Shown piece after piece: positions 27,543 to 33,991 of a stretch of 64,000 bases of DNA (positions are counted from its first letter, which is position 1; the number at the start of each line of letters is the position of its first letter). The notes under the pieces are model-generated. The model saw only the letters and a program-made list of their open reading frames with translations. It searched no databases and had not been told where the DNA came from. The position numbers and the translations under genes are program-made. The stretch covers positions 1 to 64,000 of the forward strand of contig CAZMRF010000005.1 in the NCBI GenBank assembly GCA_964568735.1, in the 5' to 3' direction. The stretch comes from CAZMRF01 sp964568735 (GTDB taxonomy: Bacteria > Acidobacteriota > Polarisedimenticolia > JACPZX01).

Positions 27543-27655
27543 GGTCGGGCCTCCTGTGGCCTGCCGCCCCCCGGCGCGGGCCAGAATATGGGCCCCTACC
27601 GTAACCTCGTCAAAGCCATTGAGCTACAAAGGTTTTGGAGGGTCGAACGCAGGGA

Positions 27656-28639
27656 TCAGACCTGGCCCTGTTTGCGCACGGGCTGCGTATCGATCTCCTG
27701 CGCGGCCTCCAGGAAGCCCTTCTCGAGGAGGCCGATCAGTGCCCGGTAGATGTCCAGGTCCCTGTGCGGAAGGCTGTCCAGGATACTGCCGATCGTCATC
27801 CCTTCCATGAGGCTCGAGATCAGGTCGGATTCGACGGGCGATAGGTCCAGGTGCTCGAGGAAGGTGTCCACCTTGGATCGAAGCCGGTAGCGCCGGTTCT
27901 CCCCGGGGAGTCGCTCACCGAGATCCTTGACCTCGTCCCAGTGAGTGAAGCCCTCCATCAGGACGGAGGCCGTGGTGGACTGGATCGTCCGCTCGACCCC
28001 TGGAACGAGAGGCTCGAGGACGAAGCGCGCCTCGGGCCACATCATCAGCCTGAAGAGCGCCTTCTCGCCGCGCACTTCGTCGAGCTCGGAGTGGATGATC
28101 CGCCCATCCTCGAAGTGGATCCTGCCCGACATCCCGGCCTTGCTCTCCAACCGCAGGGACCCTGTCTTCCCGTTGAGGCTGAGGATTTGCAGTAAATCCG
28201 CCACCGGCAGGTGCTCGGTGTGACCCGAGAGTCTGTTCGTCGCGGCCGCCAGGCGGCGGAACCTGTCGGAACGCTCCAGGAGCTTCTCGGCCCGGGCCAC
28301 CAGCTCCTCGGGCGCGAAGGGCTTGGTGAGGAAATCGTCCGCTCCCAGCCGCAGGCCGCGGACCCTCTTGCGCACCTCGCTCTCGGTGCTGAGAAAGATG
28401 AAGGGAATGTCGAAGGTGGCAGGATTGCGCCGGACCTCCTCGCAGAAGCGCCAGCCGTCCATGACGGGCATGAGGATGTCGGCCACGACGACGTCCGGCC
28501 TGCTGTCGCTGACGAGGCGCAGCCCTTCGGATCCGTCGCCGGCGCGCAGCACCTCGAAACCGCGCGGCTTGAAGGCGTCCGCCACGATCTGCTGGATCAA
28601 CGGCGAATCGTCGACAATCAGGATCGTTTTACGGGCCAC
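27656..28639 (-). CDS. Response regulator: receiver + DUF4388 (PatA-like)
   Basis: A 327-residue regulator with an N-terminal CheY-like receiver (1-125; acidic pair Asp10/Asp11, phosphoacceptor Asp54 in VVADILMP, switch Thr/Ser85, Lys106) and a DUF4388/PATAN-type domain (about 140-240; LLQILSLNGKTGSLRLES, GRIHFEDGRIIHSEL), followed by a helical tail. DUF4388 domains occur in PatA-type regulators and gliding/motility-related proteins of several phyla. There is no DNA-binding domain, so output is probably protein-protein. GTG start at 28639 with a GAGG site. Two further DUF4388 proteins are encoded at 44.4 and 48 kb. Confidence 0.85.
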   Translation of the reverse strand: MARKTILIVDDSPLIQQIVADAFKPRGFEVLRAGDGSEGLRLVSDSRPDVVVADILMPVMDGWRFCEEVRRNPATFDIPFIFLSTESEVRKRVRGLRLGADDFLTKPFAPEELVARAEKLLERSDRFRRLAAATNRLSGHTEHLPVADLLQILSLNGKTGSLRLESKAGMSGRIHFEDGRIIHSELDEVRGEKALFRLMMWPEARFVLEPLVPGVERTIQSTTASVLMEGFTHWDEVKDLGERLPGENRRYRLRSKVDTFLEHLDLSPVESDLISSLMEGMTIGSILDSLPHRDLDIYRALIGLLEKGFLEAAQEIDTQPVRKQGQV

Positions 28640-28692
28640 AGCCCCTCAATCTACGGACAGGGCGCCAGTTCCGTCAAGGATGCCCGGGCGGC

Positions 28693-29832
28693 TCAGCCTC
28701 CCGGCGAGGCCGCGTGCGACGGGCGGTCGAGCAGGGCGCCGGCCGAGCCCGGGCCGTAGCGATCGTCGAAGAGCTTGCCCCACTTCGTGCGGCGGTACTC
28801 GCGGATCCGGCTCATCCCCACGGTCGGGTACCAGAGCATGTCGTGGTAGATGTTGCTGGCGAGCGGAGCCCAGACGACGAGCGGAGAGTGGAGCGCCAGC
28901 CGCTCGAGGAAGCGGAGCGGGCCCCGCCGCAGCATCTGGTCGCCCCAGATCACGAGGCTGCGCGAGACCTTGAAGCCGAAGCTCACGCCCTCGACGTTGT
29001 CTCCGACCAGATCGATGAACCGGGGGTCCGCCACACCCAGTCCGCGCTCGTGGCAGATCCTCAGGTAGTCGATCCTCATGGGATCGAATCCCATCATCCT
29101 CGCCGCCACCGCATCGATGGCCACCGAGTCGGCCGCGCCGAGGATCCAGTCCTTCACATGGGGGATCATCGTTCTCGGCCCCGCGCCGTCGCCGCAGACC
29201 GTCCCGTCCATCAGGGTGAAGACGGCCGGGTGGATCTCCTTCTGCATCATCACGAGATCGACGAGGACCTCGTGGATGTGCTTGTGCGCGTAGTGGCGGA
29301 CCTCCTTGAGCAGCCCGCCAAAGGCGTTCTTGATCGACCCCGTCGTGGTGCTGTGCCCGTGCGTCTTGACGGTCGGCAGGTGCAGGATCTGGCGCCCCGG
29401 GTAGATCTTCGGGATCTCGATGCCTTCCGGGAAGATCTCGTTGAGCTTCAGGAGCGGCGCCTCGAACTTGTAGACGATCCACTCGACCTCGGTCAGGGGC
29501 TGGAACTTCAGCCCGGCCGCGTCGAGGACCGAAAGCCACCGGTTGTTGCGGGCGCCCTTCCACGGCTCCGTGACAACCGTGCGGTTCTCGACCGGCGTGA
29601 TCCGCTCCCGCGGATAGCCCAGCTCGCGCAGGGCGCGGAGCGCGCCCTCCACCTGCCAGGGCTGCGAGGAGCACGACGGGAAGTACTTCGTCCAGGAGAG
29701 GTTCAGCTTGACGAGCGTGTCGAGGTCGCGCGAGAGTACGCCCGGCATCCCCGCGAGCGACGCGAGGCGGACGTAGTCGTCGAGGACGGTGGCGACATCG
29801 GTCTTGACGACGGCGACTCTCGATCGGTTCAT
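28693..29832 (-). CDS. DUF362 protein
   Basis: A 379-residue protein of the DUF362 family, recognised by VKLNLSW (start of the family core), HLPTVKTHGHSTTTGSIKNAFGGL, and the C-terminal DSVAIDAVAARMMGFDP. Many DUF362 proteins carry ferredoxin-like clusters; this one has no CxxCxxC motif, so it is the cofactor-free form. Function is unknown. It is 27 bases downstream of the UbiA-like gene on the same strand and probably co-transcribed with it. Confidence 0.83.
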   Translation of the reverse strand: MNRSRVAVVKTDVATVLDDYVRLASLAGMPGVLSRDLDTLVKLNLSWTKYFPSCSSQPWQVEGALRALRELGYPRERITPVENRTVVTEPWKGARNNRWLSVLDAAGLKFQPLTEVEWIVYKFEAPLLKLNEIFPEGIEIPKIYPGRQILHLPTVKTHGHSTTTGSIKNAFGGLLKEVRHYAHKHIHEVLVDLVMMQKEIHPAVFTLMDGTVCGDGAGPRTMIPHVKDWILGAADSVAIDAVAARMMGFDPMRIDYLRICHERGLGVADPRFIDLVGDNVEGVSFGFKVSRSLVIWGDQMLRRGPLRFLERLALHSPLVVWAPLASNIYHDMLWYPTVGMSRIREYRRTKWGKLFDDRYGPGSAGALLDRPSHAASPGG

Positions 29833-29859
29833 GATCTGTCCAATCCTCTTCGCGGGATC

Positions 29860-30777
29860 TCAGGTGAAGTACAGGATCAGGGCCGAAGCCGCCGCCCACA
29901 GCACGATGCATCCCAGGAGGGGGCGGTCCGTGAGGAGCGCTTCGGTGGGGCTCCCGCCCATCTCCTTCTTGTGGACGAGGTAAAGGTAGCGGAAGATCCC
30001 GTAGATGACAAAGGGAACCGTGAGGTAGAGGTGCGCAGTCCCCAGGCGGCTCTGCACGTCGGCGGAGAGGGTGTAGGAGCAATAGGCCACGAGCGTCGCC
30101 GCCGTGACGATCGAGATCATCTGATCGAGGAACTGGACCGAGTACTCTCTCAGGATGCCGCGGTGCTCGGTGGCGTCGGCCAGGAGCGCGAGCTCCTGGC
30201 GCCGCTTGCACAGCGCGAGGAAGAGCGACAGCAGGATCGTGCAGATGATCAGCCAGGCCGACACCTCCACGCCGATCGCGAGGCCTCCGGCGACGGCGCG
30301 CAGGACGAAGCCCATCGAGATGATCATCACGTCCACGATGACGACCTTCTTCAGCCACGTGGAGTAGAGGACGTTCGAGGCGAGGTAGACGGCGCCCAGC
30401 AGGGCGATCCCCTTCGACAGGAAGAGGGCCCCGAGGAGGCCCGCCGCCCCGAGGGCGATCCCCGCGGCGACCGCGGCGGCAGGAGGCACCTCGCCCGCCG
30501 CGACGGGGCGGAAGCGCTTCGTCGGGTGGGCCCGGTCGTTGGCCAGATCGAAGACGTCGTTGAGGAGATAGACCGCGCTCGACAGGAGGCAGAAGAGCGC
30601 GAAGGCCGCCACGGACCTCGCCATGCTCGACGCATTGCCCAGGTGGTTCGAGAAGATCAGGGCCGCGAAGACGACCAGGTTCTTCGTCCACTGCTTGGGC
30701 CGCATCGAGCGCAGGAGGCCGGACGCGAGGACCCCTGCGCCTATCGATGTGGGACGCGCGGCTGACAGCTCGGGCAT
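29860..30777 (-). CDS. UbiA-family prenyltransferase, decaprenyl-phosphate phosphoribosyltransferase-like
   Basis: A 305-residue UbiA-type membrane enzyme with about nine transmembrane helices. The first aspartate motif is LLNDVFDLANDRAHPTKRFRP (NDxxD at 73-77), and the N-terminal MRPKQWTKNLVVFA is characteristic of the DPPR-synthase branch, which joins decaprenyl phosphate with PRPP in mycobacterial arabinan precursor synthesis. By family analogy it makes a polyprenyl-phospho-pentose donor; substrate identity here is inferred. ATG at 30777 has a GGAGAG site. It heads a two-gene unit with DUF362 and is divergent from the GT2 gene. GT-C enzymes elsewhere in the window could use such a lipid-linked donor. 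Confidence 0.82.
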   Translation of the reverse strand: MPELSAARPTSIGAGVLASGLLRSMRPKQWTKNLVVFAALIFSNHLGNASSMARSVAAFALFCLLSSAVYLLNDVFDLANDRAHPTKRFRPVAAGEVPPAAAVAAGIALGAAGLLGALFLSKGIALLGAVYLASNVLYSTWLKKVVIVDVMIISMGFVLRAVAGGLAIGVEVSAWLIICTILLSLFLALCKRRQELALLADATEHRGILREYSVQFLDQMISIVTAATLVAYCSYTLSADVQSRLGTAHLYLTVPFVIYGIFRYLYLVHKKEMGGSPTEALLTDRPLLGCIVLWAAASALILYFT

Positions 30778-30906
30778 TCTCTCCACTCTCGCGCGCCGTC
30801 TGGAGCCTGGCTTTCCGCGGCGCAATCTGGCTCTGGCGAACGGGACCGTGTCGAGCGGGCCCATAATATAGGTCGCCGCGCCGCCGCGGAGGAGCCGGGC
30901 CATCTC

Positions 30907-31626
30907 GTGGATCCCCAGGACATCGCCGTGATCATCCCCGCGCTCGACGAGGAAGAGGCGCTTCCTTTCGTCCTCGCGGACCTCGGCTCGCTCGGCCTGA
31001 TCGGGTCCACCATCGTCGTGGACAACGCCAGCCGCGACGGAACAGCCCGCGTCGCCGGGGCGGCGGGCGCCCGCGTGGTGCGGGAGGAGCGGCGCGGCTA
31101 CGGGGCGGCCTGCCTCAGGGGAATTGCCGAGGCCGTTCGCCTCCGGCCCGCGCCCTCCATCCTCGTCTTCCTCGACGCCGACCGGAGCGACGATCCATTC
31201 AGGATCCCCGACCTGGTGCGCCCGATCCGCGAAGAGGGGCGCGATCTCGTGATCGGATCGAGGGTCCTGGGCGCGATGCAGCCCGGCGCCCTCCCCGCGC
31301 ACCAGCGGGCGGGCAACCGGTTGAGCTGCGCGTTGATCCGGCTCCTCTTCGGCCGCAGCTACACCGACCTGGGTCCCTTCCGCGCCATCCGCCGCGAGGC
31401 GCTCGAGCGGCTCCGGATGCGCGACCGCTCGTACGGGTGGACCGTCGAGATGCAGGTCAAGGCGATCGTCGCGTGCCTCTCCGTCTCGGAGGTGCCGGTT
31501 CCGAGCCGCCCGCGCATCGGCGAATCGAAGATCAGCGGGACGGTGTCCGGCTCCCTCAGAGCGGGCACGGAGATCGTCTGGAAGATCCTCTCGCTGCGCC
31601 TTCGAAACACACGACGCCCCCGGTAA
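30907..31626 (+). CDS. Family 2 glycosyltransferase (dolichyl-phosphate-sugar synthase-like)
   Basis: A 239-residue GT-A-fold enzyme. The N-terminus VIIPALDEEEALPFVLADL and VDNASRDGT bind the nucleotide, and FLDADRSDDP contains the DxD metal motif. SRVLG and YGWTVEMQVKA complete a pattern typical of polyprenyl-phosphate mannose/glucose synthases, which charge the lipid carrier. No C-terminal membrane segment is present. GTG at 30907 is the start. It is divergent from the UbiA-like gene (129-base shared region, with an AT-rich CATAATATA patch at 30872-30880). Confidence 0.83.
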   Translation: MDPQDIAVIIPALDEEEALPFVLADLGSLGLIGSTIVVDNASRDGTARVAGAAGARVVREERRGYGAACLRGIAEAVRLRPAPSILVFLDADRSDDPFRIPDLVRPIREEGRDLVIGSRVLGAMQPGALPAHQRAGNRLSCALIRLLFGRSYTDLGPFRAIRREALERLRMRDRSYGWTVEMQVKAIVACLSVSEVPVPSRPRIGESKISGTVSGSLRAGTEIVWKILSLRLRNTRRPR

Positions 31627-31648
31627 GGGAGCGACCAGCGGGCGCGCT

Positions 31649-32116
31649 TCACTCTTCGCGTTCGTGGATGGTCTTTACCGAGAGGATCTCGTAGGAGCGC
31701 CGCCCGGAGGGCACGTCGATGGAGAGCTCGTCGCCCTCCTGCCGCCCGCTGAAGCCGCGGCCCAGGGGAGACGAGAAGGAGACCTTCCCGGTGGCGGGGT
31801 CGGCCTCCTCGGGGAGGACGAACTCGTAGGTCATCTCCTTGTCCTCGTCCACGTCGAGGACCTGCACGAGCGAGCCCAGGCCGATCCGGTCGCGGGGGAT
31901 CTCTCCCTTGTCGATCCTCGAGATCGCGGCGAGGCGGGACTGGAGCTGCCCGATCCGGGCCTTGACGAACGACTGTCGCTCGAGGGCGGCGTGATACTCC
32001 GCGTTCTCCCGGAGATCGCCCATCGCCAGGGCCTTCTTGATCTCGCGCGGCAGTTCGACCCTGAGCTCTCTTTCGAGCAGCCTGAGGTCGGACTCGAGCT
32101 TGGCGGTGAGCTTCAA
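31649..32116 (-). CDS. greA: Transcription elongation factor GreA/GreB family
   Basis: With a TTG start at 32116 behind a GGGGAGGAG ribosome site the protein has 155 residues, the usual Gre length. Residues 1-75 form the antiparallel coiled coil with the acidic tip region (MGDLRENAEYHAALERQSF matches the conserved GDLrENaEY motif), and 80-155 the FKBP-like C-terminal domain (VSFSSPLGRGFSGRQEGDELSIDVPSG matches the SP-G-al-G-k-GD signature). Gre factors stimulate RNA polymerase to cleave backtracked RNA. An upstream extension of the frame exists, but the family begins at the chosen start. Confidence 0.87.
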   Translation of the reverse strand: MKLTAKLESDLRLLERELRVELPREIKKALAMGDLRENAEYHAALERQSFVKARIGQLQSRLAAISRIDKGEIPRDRIGLGSLVQVLDVDEDKEMTYEFVLPEEADPATGKVSFSSPLGRGFSGRQEGDELSIDVPSGRRSYEILSVKTIHEREE

Positions 32117-32298
32117 GGCTCCTCCCCGGCGGCCCCAGCCTCCCGGGATCGCCCGCGCGACGGCCCTGCCGTGCAGGTTGGCGAGTATAGGAGTCGGCGG
32201 GAATGCCGGCAACCAGACATCTGTTGCCTCGCCCGATTCAGAATGACATGATCCCCGGGCCGTTCGGTCAGACACCGGGGCGGCCGGAGGGGAATCCC

Positions 32299-33006
32299 TT
32301 GAAGGTGGCCTGTCCTTCCTGTGGCACGAGCTACACCGTCGATTCGGCGAAGATCCCCGACAAGGGGGGCCGGCTCACCTGCCCGGGATGCAGCAACCAG
32401 TGGAGCGTCTTCAAGCCGGCGGGCGCCGTGGACGCAACGCGCCCCGCGAAGACCTTCGCCCCGAAGCCCGCACCTCCCATCGCTCCCGCGCCGGTCCCGC
32501 TCGCCGCTCCGCCCGCGCCCCTCGCGGCGGCTTCCGCTCGGGTGACCTGCCCGAAATGCAGCCACGAGTTCGTTCCCGGCCAGCCCCCGCCGCGGGCCAA
32601 GCCCGCTTCACCCGCCGCCGTCTCGACAGACGGGCGCAAGACGATCTTGCTGGTCGAGGACCAGGACTACTTCAGCCAGCTCGCGCGCGATGCCCTGGGC
32701 CCCAACTACCGCACATTGAGCGTGGCGAGCAAGGACGAGGCCTTGAAGCTCATCGAGGCCGATCCGCCCCAGCTCATGATCCTCGATCTGAGCCTGGCCC
32801 GAGGGCAGGATGGGCGCGACCTGCTCCGGGCGCTTCCCAGGAAGAGCTTCCCGATCCTCATTTTCACCGCGCGCGACGAGACGGAGCTCTACGGGGAGCC
32901 GTGGCAGGAGCTCAGATCTCTCGGGGCCGACGGCATCGTCCTCAAGACGATGAATGCCGGTGAGGAGCTGAAGAAGAAGGTCGCGGACCTCCTGGGCAGC
33001 GAGTAG
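32299..33006 (+). CDS. MJ0042 zinc-ribbon + receiver-domain protein
   Basis: A protein of about 235 residues starting with TTG at 32299 (GGAGGGG site 6 bases upstream). The N-terminus is an MJ0042-type zinc ribbon (CPSC at 5-8 and CPGC at 28-31), then a Pro/Ala-rich linker containing a half zinc knuckle (VTCPKC), then a CheY-like receiver (about 112-235) with acidic residues in LLVEDQDYFSQ, phosphoacceptor Asp163 in MILDLS, FTARDE and Lys in VLKTMN. No output domain. Proteins of this layout are typical of Acidobacteriota and Myxococcota. An ATG at 32248 without a ribosome site is an alternative start. Confidence 0.8.
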   Translation: MKVACPSCGTSYTVDSAKIPDKGGRLTCPGCSNQWSVFKPAGAVDATRPAKTFAPKPAPPIAPAPVPLAAPPAPLAAASARVTCPKCSHEFVPGQPPPRAKPASPAAVSTDGRKTILLVEDQDYFSQLARDALGPNYRTLSVASKDEALKLIEADPPQLMILDLSLARGQDGRDLLRALPRKSFPILIFTARDETELYGEPWQELRSLGADGIVLKTMNAGEELKKKVADLLGSE

Positions 33007-33036
33007 AAAAAAAAGGGGGGACCTTTCGGTCCCCCC
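33007..33036 (-). terminator. Intrinsic terminator (minus strand)
   Basis: A 9-base perfect stem (GGGGGGACC / GGTCCCCCC, 33015-33023 and 33028-33036) with a four-base loop that reads GAAA on the minus strand, followed on that strand by eight T residues (33014-33007). It is a textbook rho-independent terminator for leftward transcription. The plus-strand receiver gene ending at 33006 gets the hairpin but no U-run, so the terminator belongs to a leftward transcript from the intergenic region. Confidence 0.85.
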
Positions 33037-33084
33037 GAGCACGGAATGGGAGGTCGTGAAGCAAGCAGATCGGTCATCGGTCAA

Positions 33085-33112
33085 CATATGTGACGGATAG
33101 TTATCACATATG
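33085..33112. repeat. Perfect inverted repeat CATATGTGA / TCACATATG
   Basis: Nine-base arms at 33085-33093 and 33104-33112 with a 10-base spacer. It lies just downstream of the leftward promoter at 33128-33155, so it would form the 5' hairpin of the candidate small RNA, or act in DNA as an operator overlapping the start of transcription. Confidence 0.7.
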
Positions 33113-33127
33113 TATCTCTTGCCTTGG

Positions 33128-33155
33128 AATATATGCCTCTGAAGTTCCTTGTCAA
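33128..33155 (-). promoter_or_regulatory. Near-consensus sigma70 promoter of the candidate small RNA
   Basis: On the minus strand a perfect TTGACA (33150-33155) is followed after 16 bases by TATATT (33128-33133). Only one of twelve positions deviates from consensus, which is striking in DNA of this GC content. Transcription would start near 33121 and run left into the terminator at 33036-33007. Confidence 0.7.
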
Positions 33156-33364
33156 GCGCGGCTTTTCGGCGACTAAGCATATGCCCGCATCATCTGGACC
33201 TTGAGACCGCGAGCCTGGACGCTCCTGCGAGAATTGACGCATCACTCCACGGGCATCAGCTCGGCGGAGCCCTCGGTCCTGCTTCCCAGGCCGCGGCCGG
33301 AATAGGCCTGAAGGCCCGCAAATCACGACGCCTGCGCGGGTTCTTCCCCCGGAGCGTTCACAGC

Positions 33365-33406
33365 GCGAGACCCTGGTGCCATCTCGCAGCAGAATGGCAC
33401 CAGGGT
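33365..33406. repeat. Overlapping alternative hairpins upstream of ccmE
   Basis: A perfect 13-base inverted repeat (arms 33370-33382 and 33394-33406, 11-base loop; left arm starts ACCCTGGTGCC) overlaps a second, mutually exclusive stem, GCGAGA 33365-33370 with TCTCGC 33382-33387. No T-run follows. It lies upstream of the predicted ccm promoter, so it may be an operator or belong to another transcript. The rest of the 529-base gap (33007-33535) between the candidate RNA and ccmE shows no gene. Confidence 0.45.
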
Positions 33407-33432
33407 TGCGATGGGAGCGGGTGCCCGTCCGG

Positions 33433-33462
33433 TTGACGGTTCTCCAAGGGCTCATCTATCAT
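33433..33462 (+). promoter_or_regulatory. Probable promoter of the ccm operon
   Basis: TTGACG (33433-33438) and TATCAT (33457-33462) are separated by 18 bases. Each hexamer matches the sigma70 consensus at five of six positions. A start near 33469 would give a leader of about 65 bases before the ccmE ATG at 33536. Confidence 0.5.
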
Positions 33463-33535
33463 CGACCGTCGGCCGTCTCCCGTGCCATCGCCGCGATCCG
33501 GCGGGCATCCCGGCGCCTTCTCCGCTCGGGGAATC

Positions 33536-33985
33536 ATGGGAAGAAAAGGGATCCAGCTCACCATCGGCCTCGTGATCATCGCCGGAGGACTCGTCGCGCT
33601 CGCCGGCGTCTCCTTCCAGCAGAACCTCGTCTACTACGTGACCGTCTCGGAGTTCCTGGACAGCGGCGGGAACCTCCCCCCTCAGGGTCTGAGGGTGAAC
33701 GGCCGCGTCGTCCCGGGCAGCATCGTGAGGAGCGAGCAGGGCATCGGAGTCACCTTCTCCATCACGGACGGCTCCCGCTCCATGGAGGTCAACTATGCCA
33801 AGGAGCTCCCCGACACCTTCAAGGGGGGCGCCGAGGTCGTGGTCGAAGGGCGGGTCCGGCAGGACGGCGTCTTCCATGCCAGCTTCCTGCTGGCCAAGTG
33901 CCCCTCGAAGTACGAGAAGCAGGGCCCGGAGCACCCCGAGGGCATCCCCGTTGGGGGCCTCTCCACCGACTCAGGCGCCCGTTGA
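33536..33985 (+). CDS. ccmE: Cytochrome c maturation heme chaperone CcmE (Cys type)
   Basis: Periplasmic heme chaperone anchored by one N-terminal helix (about 6-26) followed by the CcmE OB-fold (VNGRVVPGSI...VTFSITDGSRSMEVNYAKELPDTFKGGAEVVVEG). The covalent heme site reads LLAKCPSKYE, with Cys122 and Tyr126, so it is the CxxxY variant instead of the HxxxY of E. coli. CxxxY CcmE proteins are known from some deltaproteobacteria and archaea. The ATG at 33536 has a GGGGA site and places the membrane anchor at the N-terminus; an in-frame start at 33482 is less likely. First gene of the ccmEFH(I)ABCD operon. Confidence 0.92.
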   Translation: MGRKGIQLTIGLVIIAGGLVALAGVSFQQNLVYYVTVSEFLDSGGNLPPQGLRVNGRVVPGSIVRSEQGIGVTFSITDGSRSMEVNYAKELPDTFKGGAEVVVEGRVRQDGVFHASFLLAKCPSKYEKQGPEHPEGIPVGGLSTDSGAR

Positions 33986-33991
33986 CGGCTG

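Larger units (their letters stand above)
33007..33121 (-). ncRNA. Candidate small RNA, about 115 nt, unknown
   Basis: A leftward transcript is predicted between a near-consensus promoter (-10 at 33128-33133) and the intrinsic terminator at 33007-33036. The predicted RNA starts near 33121, forms a 5' hairpin (CATATGTGA / TCACATATG, 9 base pairs), has an about 48-nt unpaired stretch that contains ACCUCCC at 33048-33054 (complementary to a Shine-Dalgarno sequence) and ends in the terminator stem with a GAAA loop. No credible open reading frame fits. This architecture is that of trans-acting bacterial sRNAs; it does not match any RNA family I can recognise. Transcription itself is inferred. Confidence 0.55.

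Noticed and set aside
33007..33036. Terminator for the plus-strand receiver-domain gene
   Set aside because: The poly-A precedes the hairpin on the plus strand, so only leftward transcription meets a U-run after the stem.
33081..33455. A 124-codon open frame on the minus strand across the gap before ccmE
   Set aside because: It is Arg/Gly/Ser-rich shadow sequence without a ribosome site or domain pattern, and it overlaps the promoter and hairpins of the candidate small RNA.
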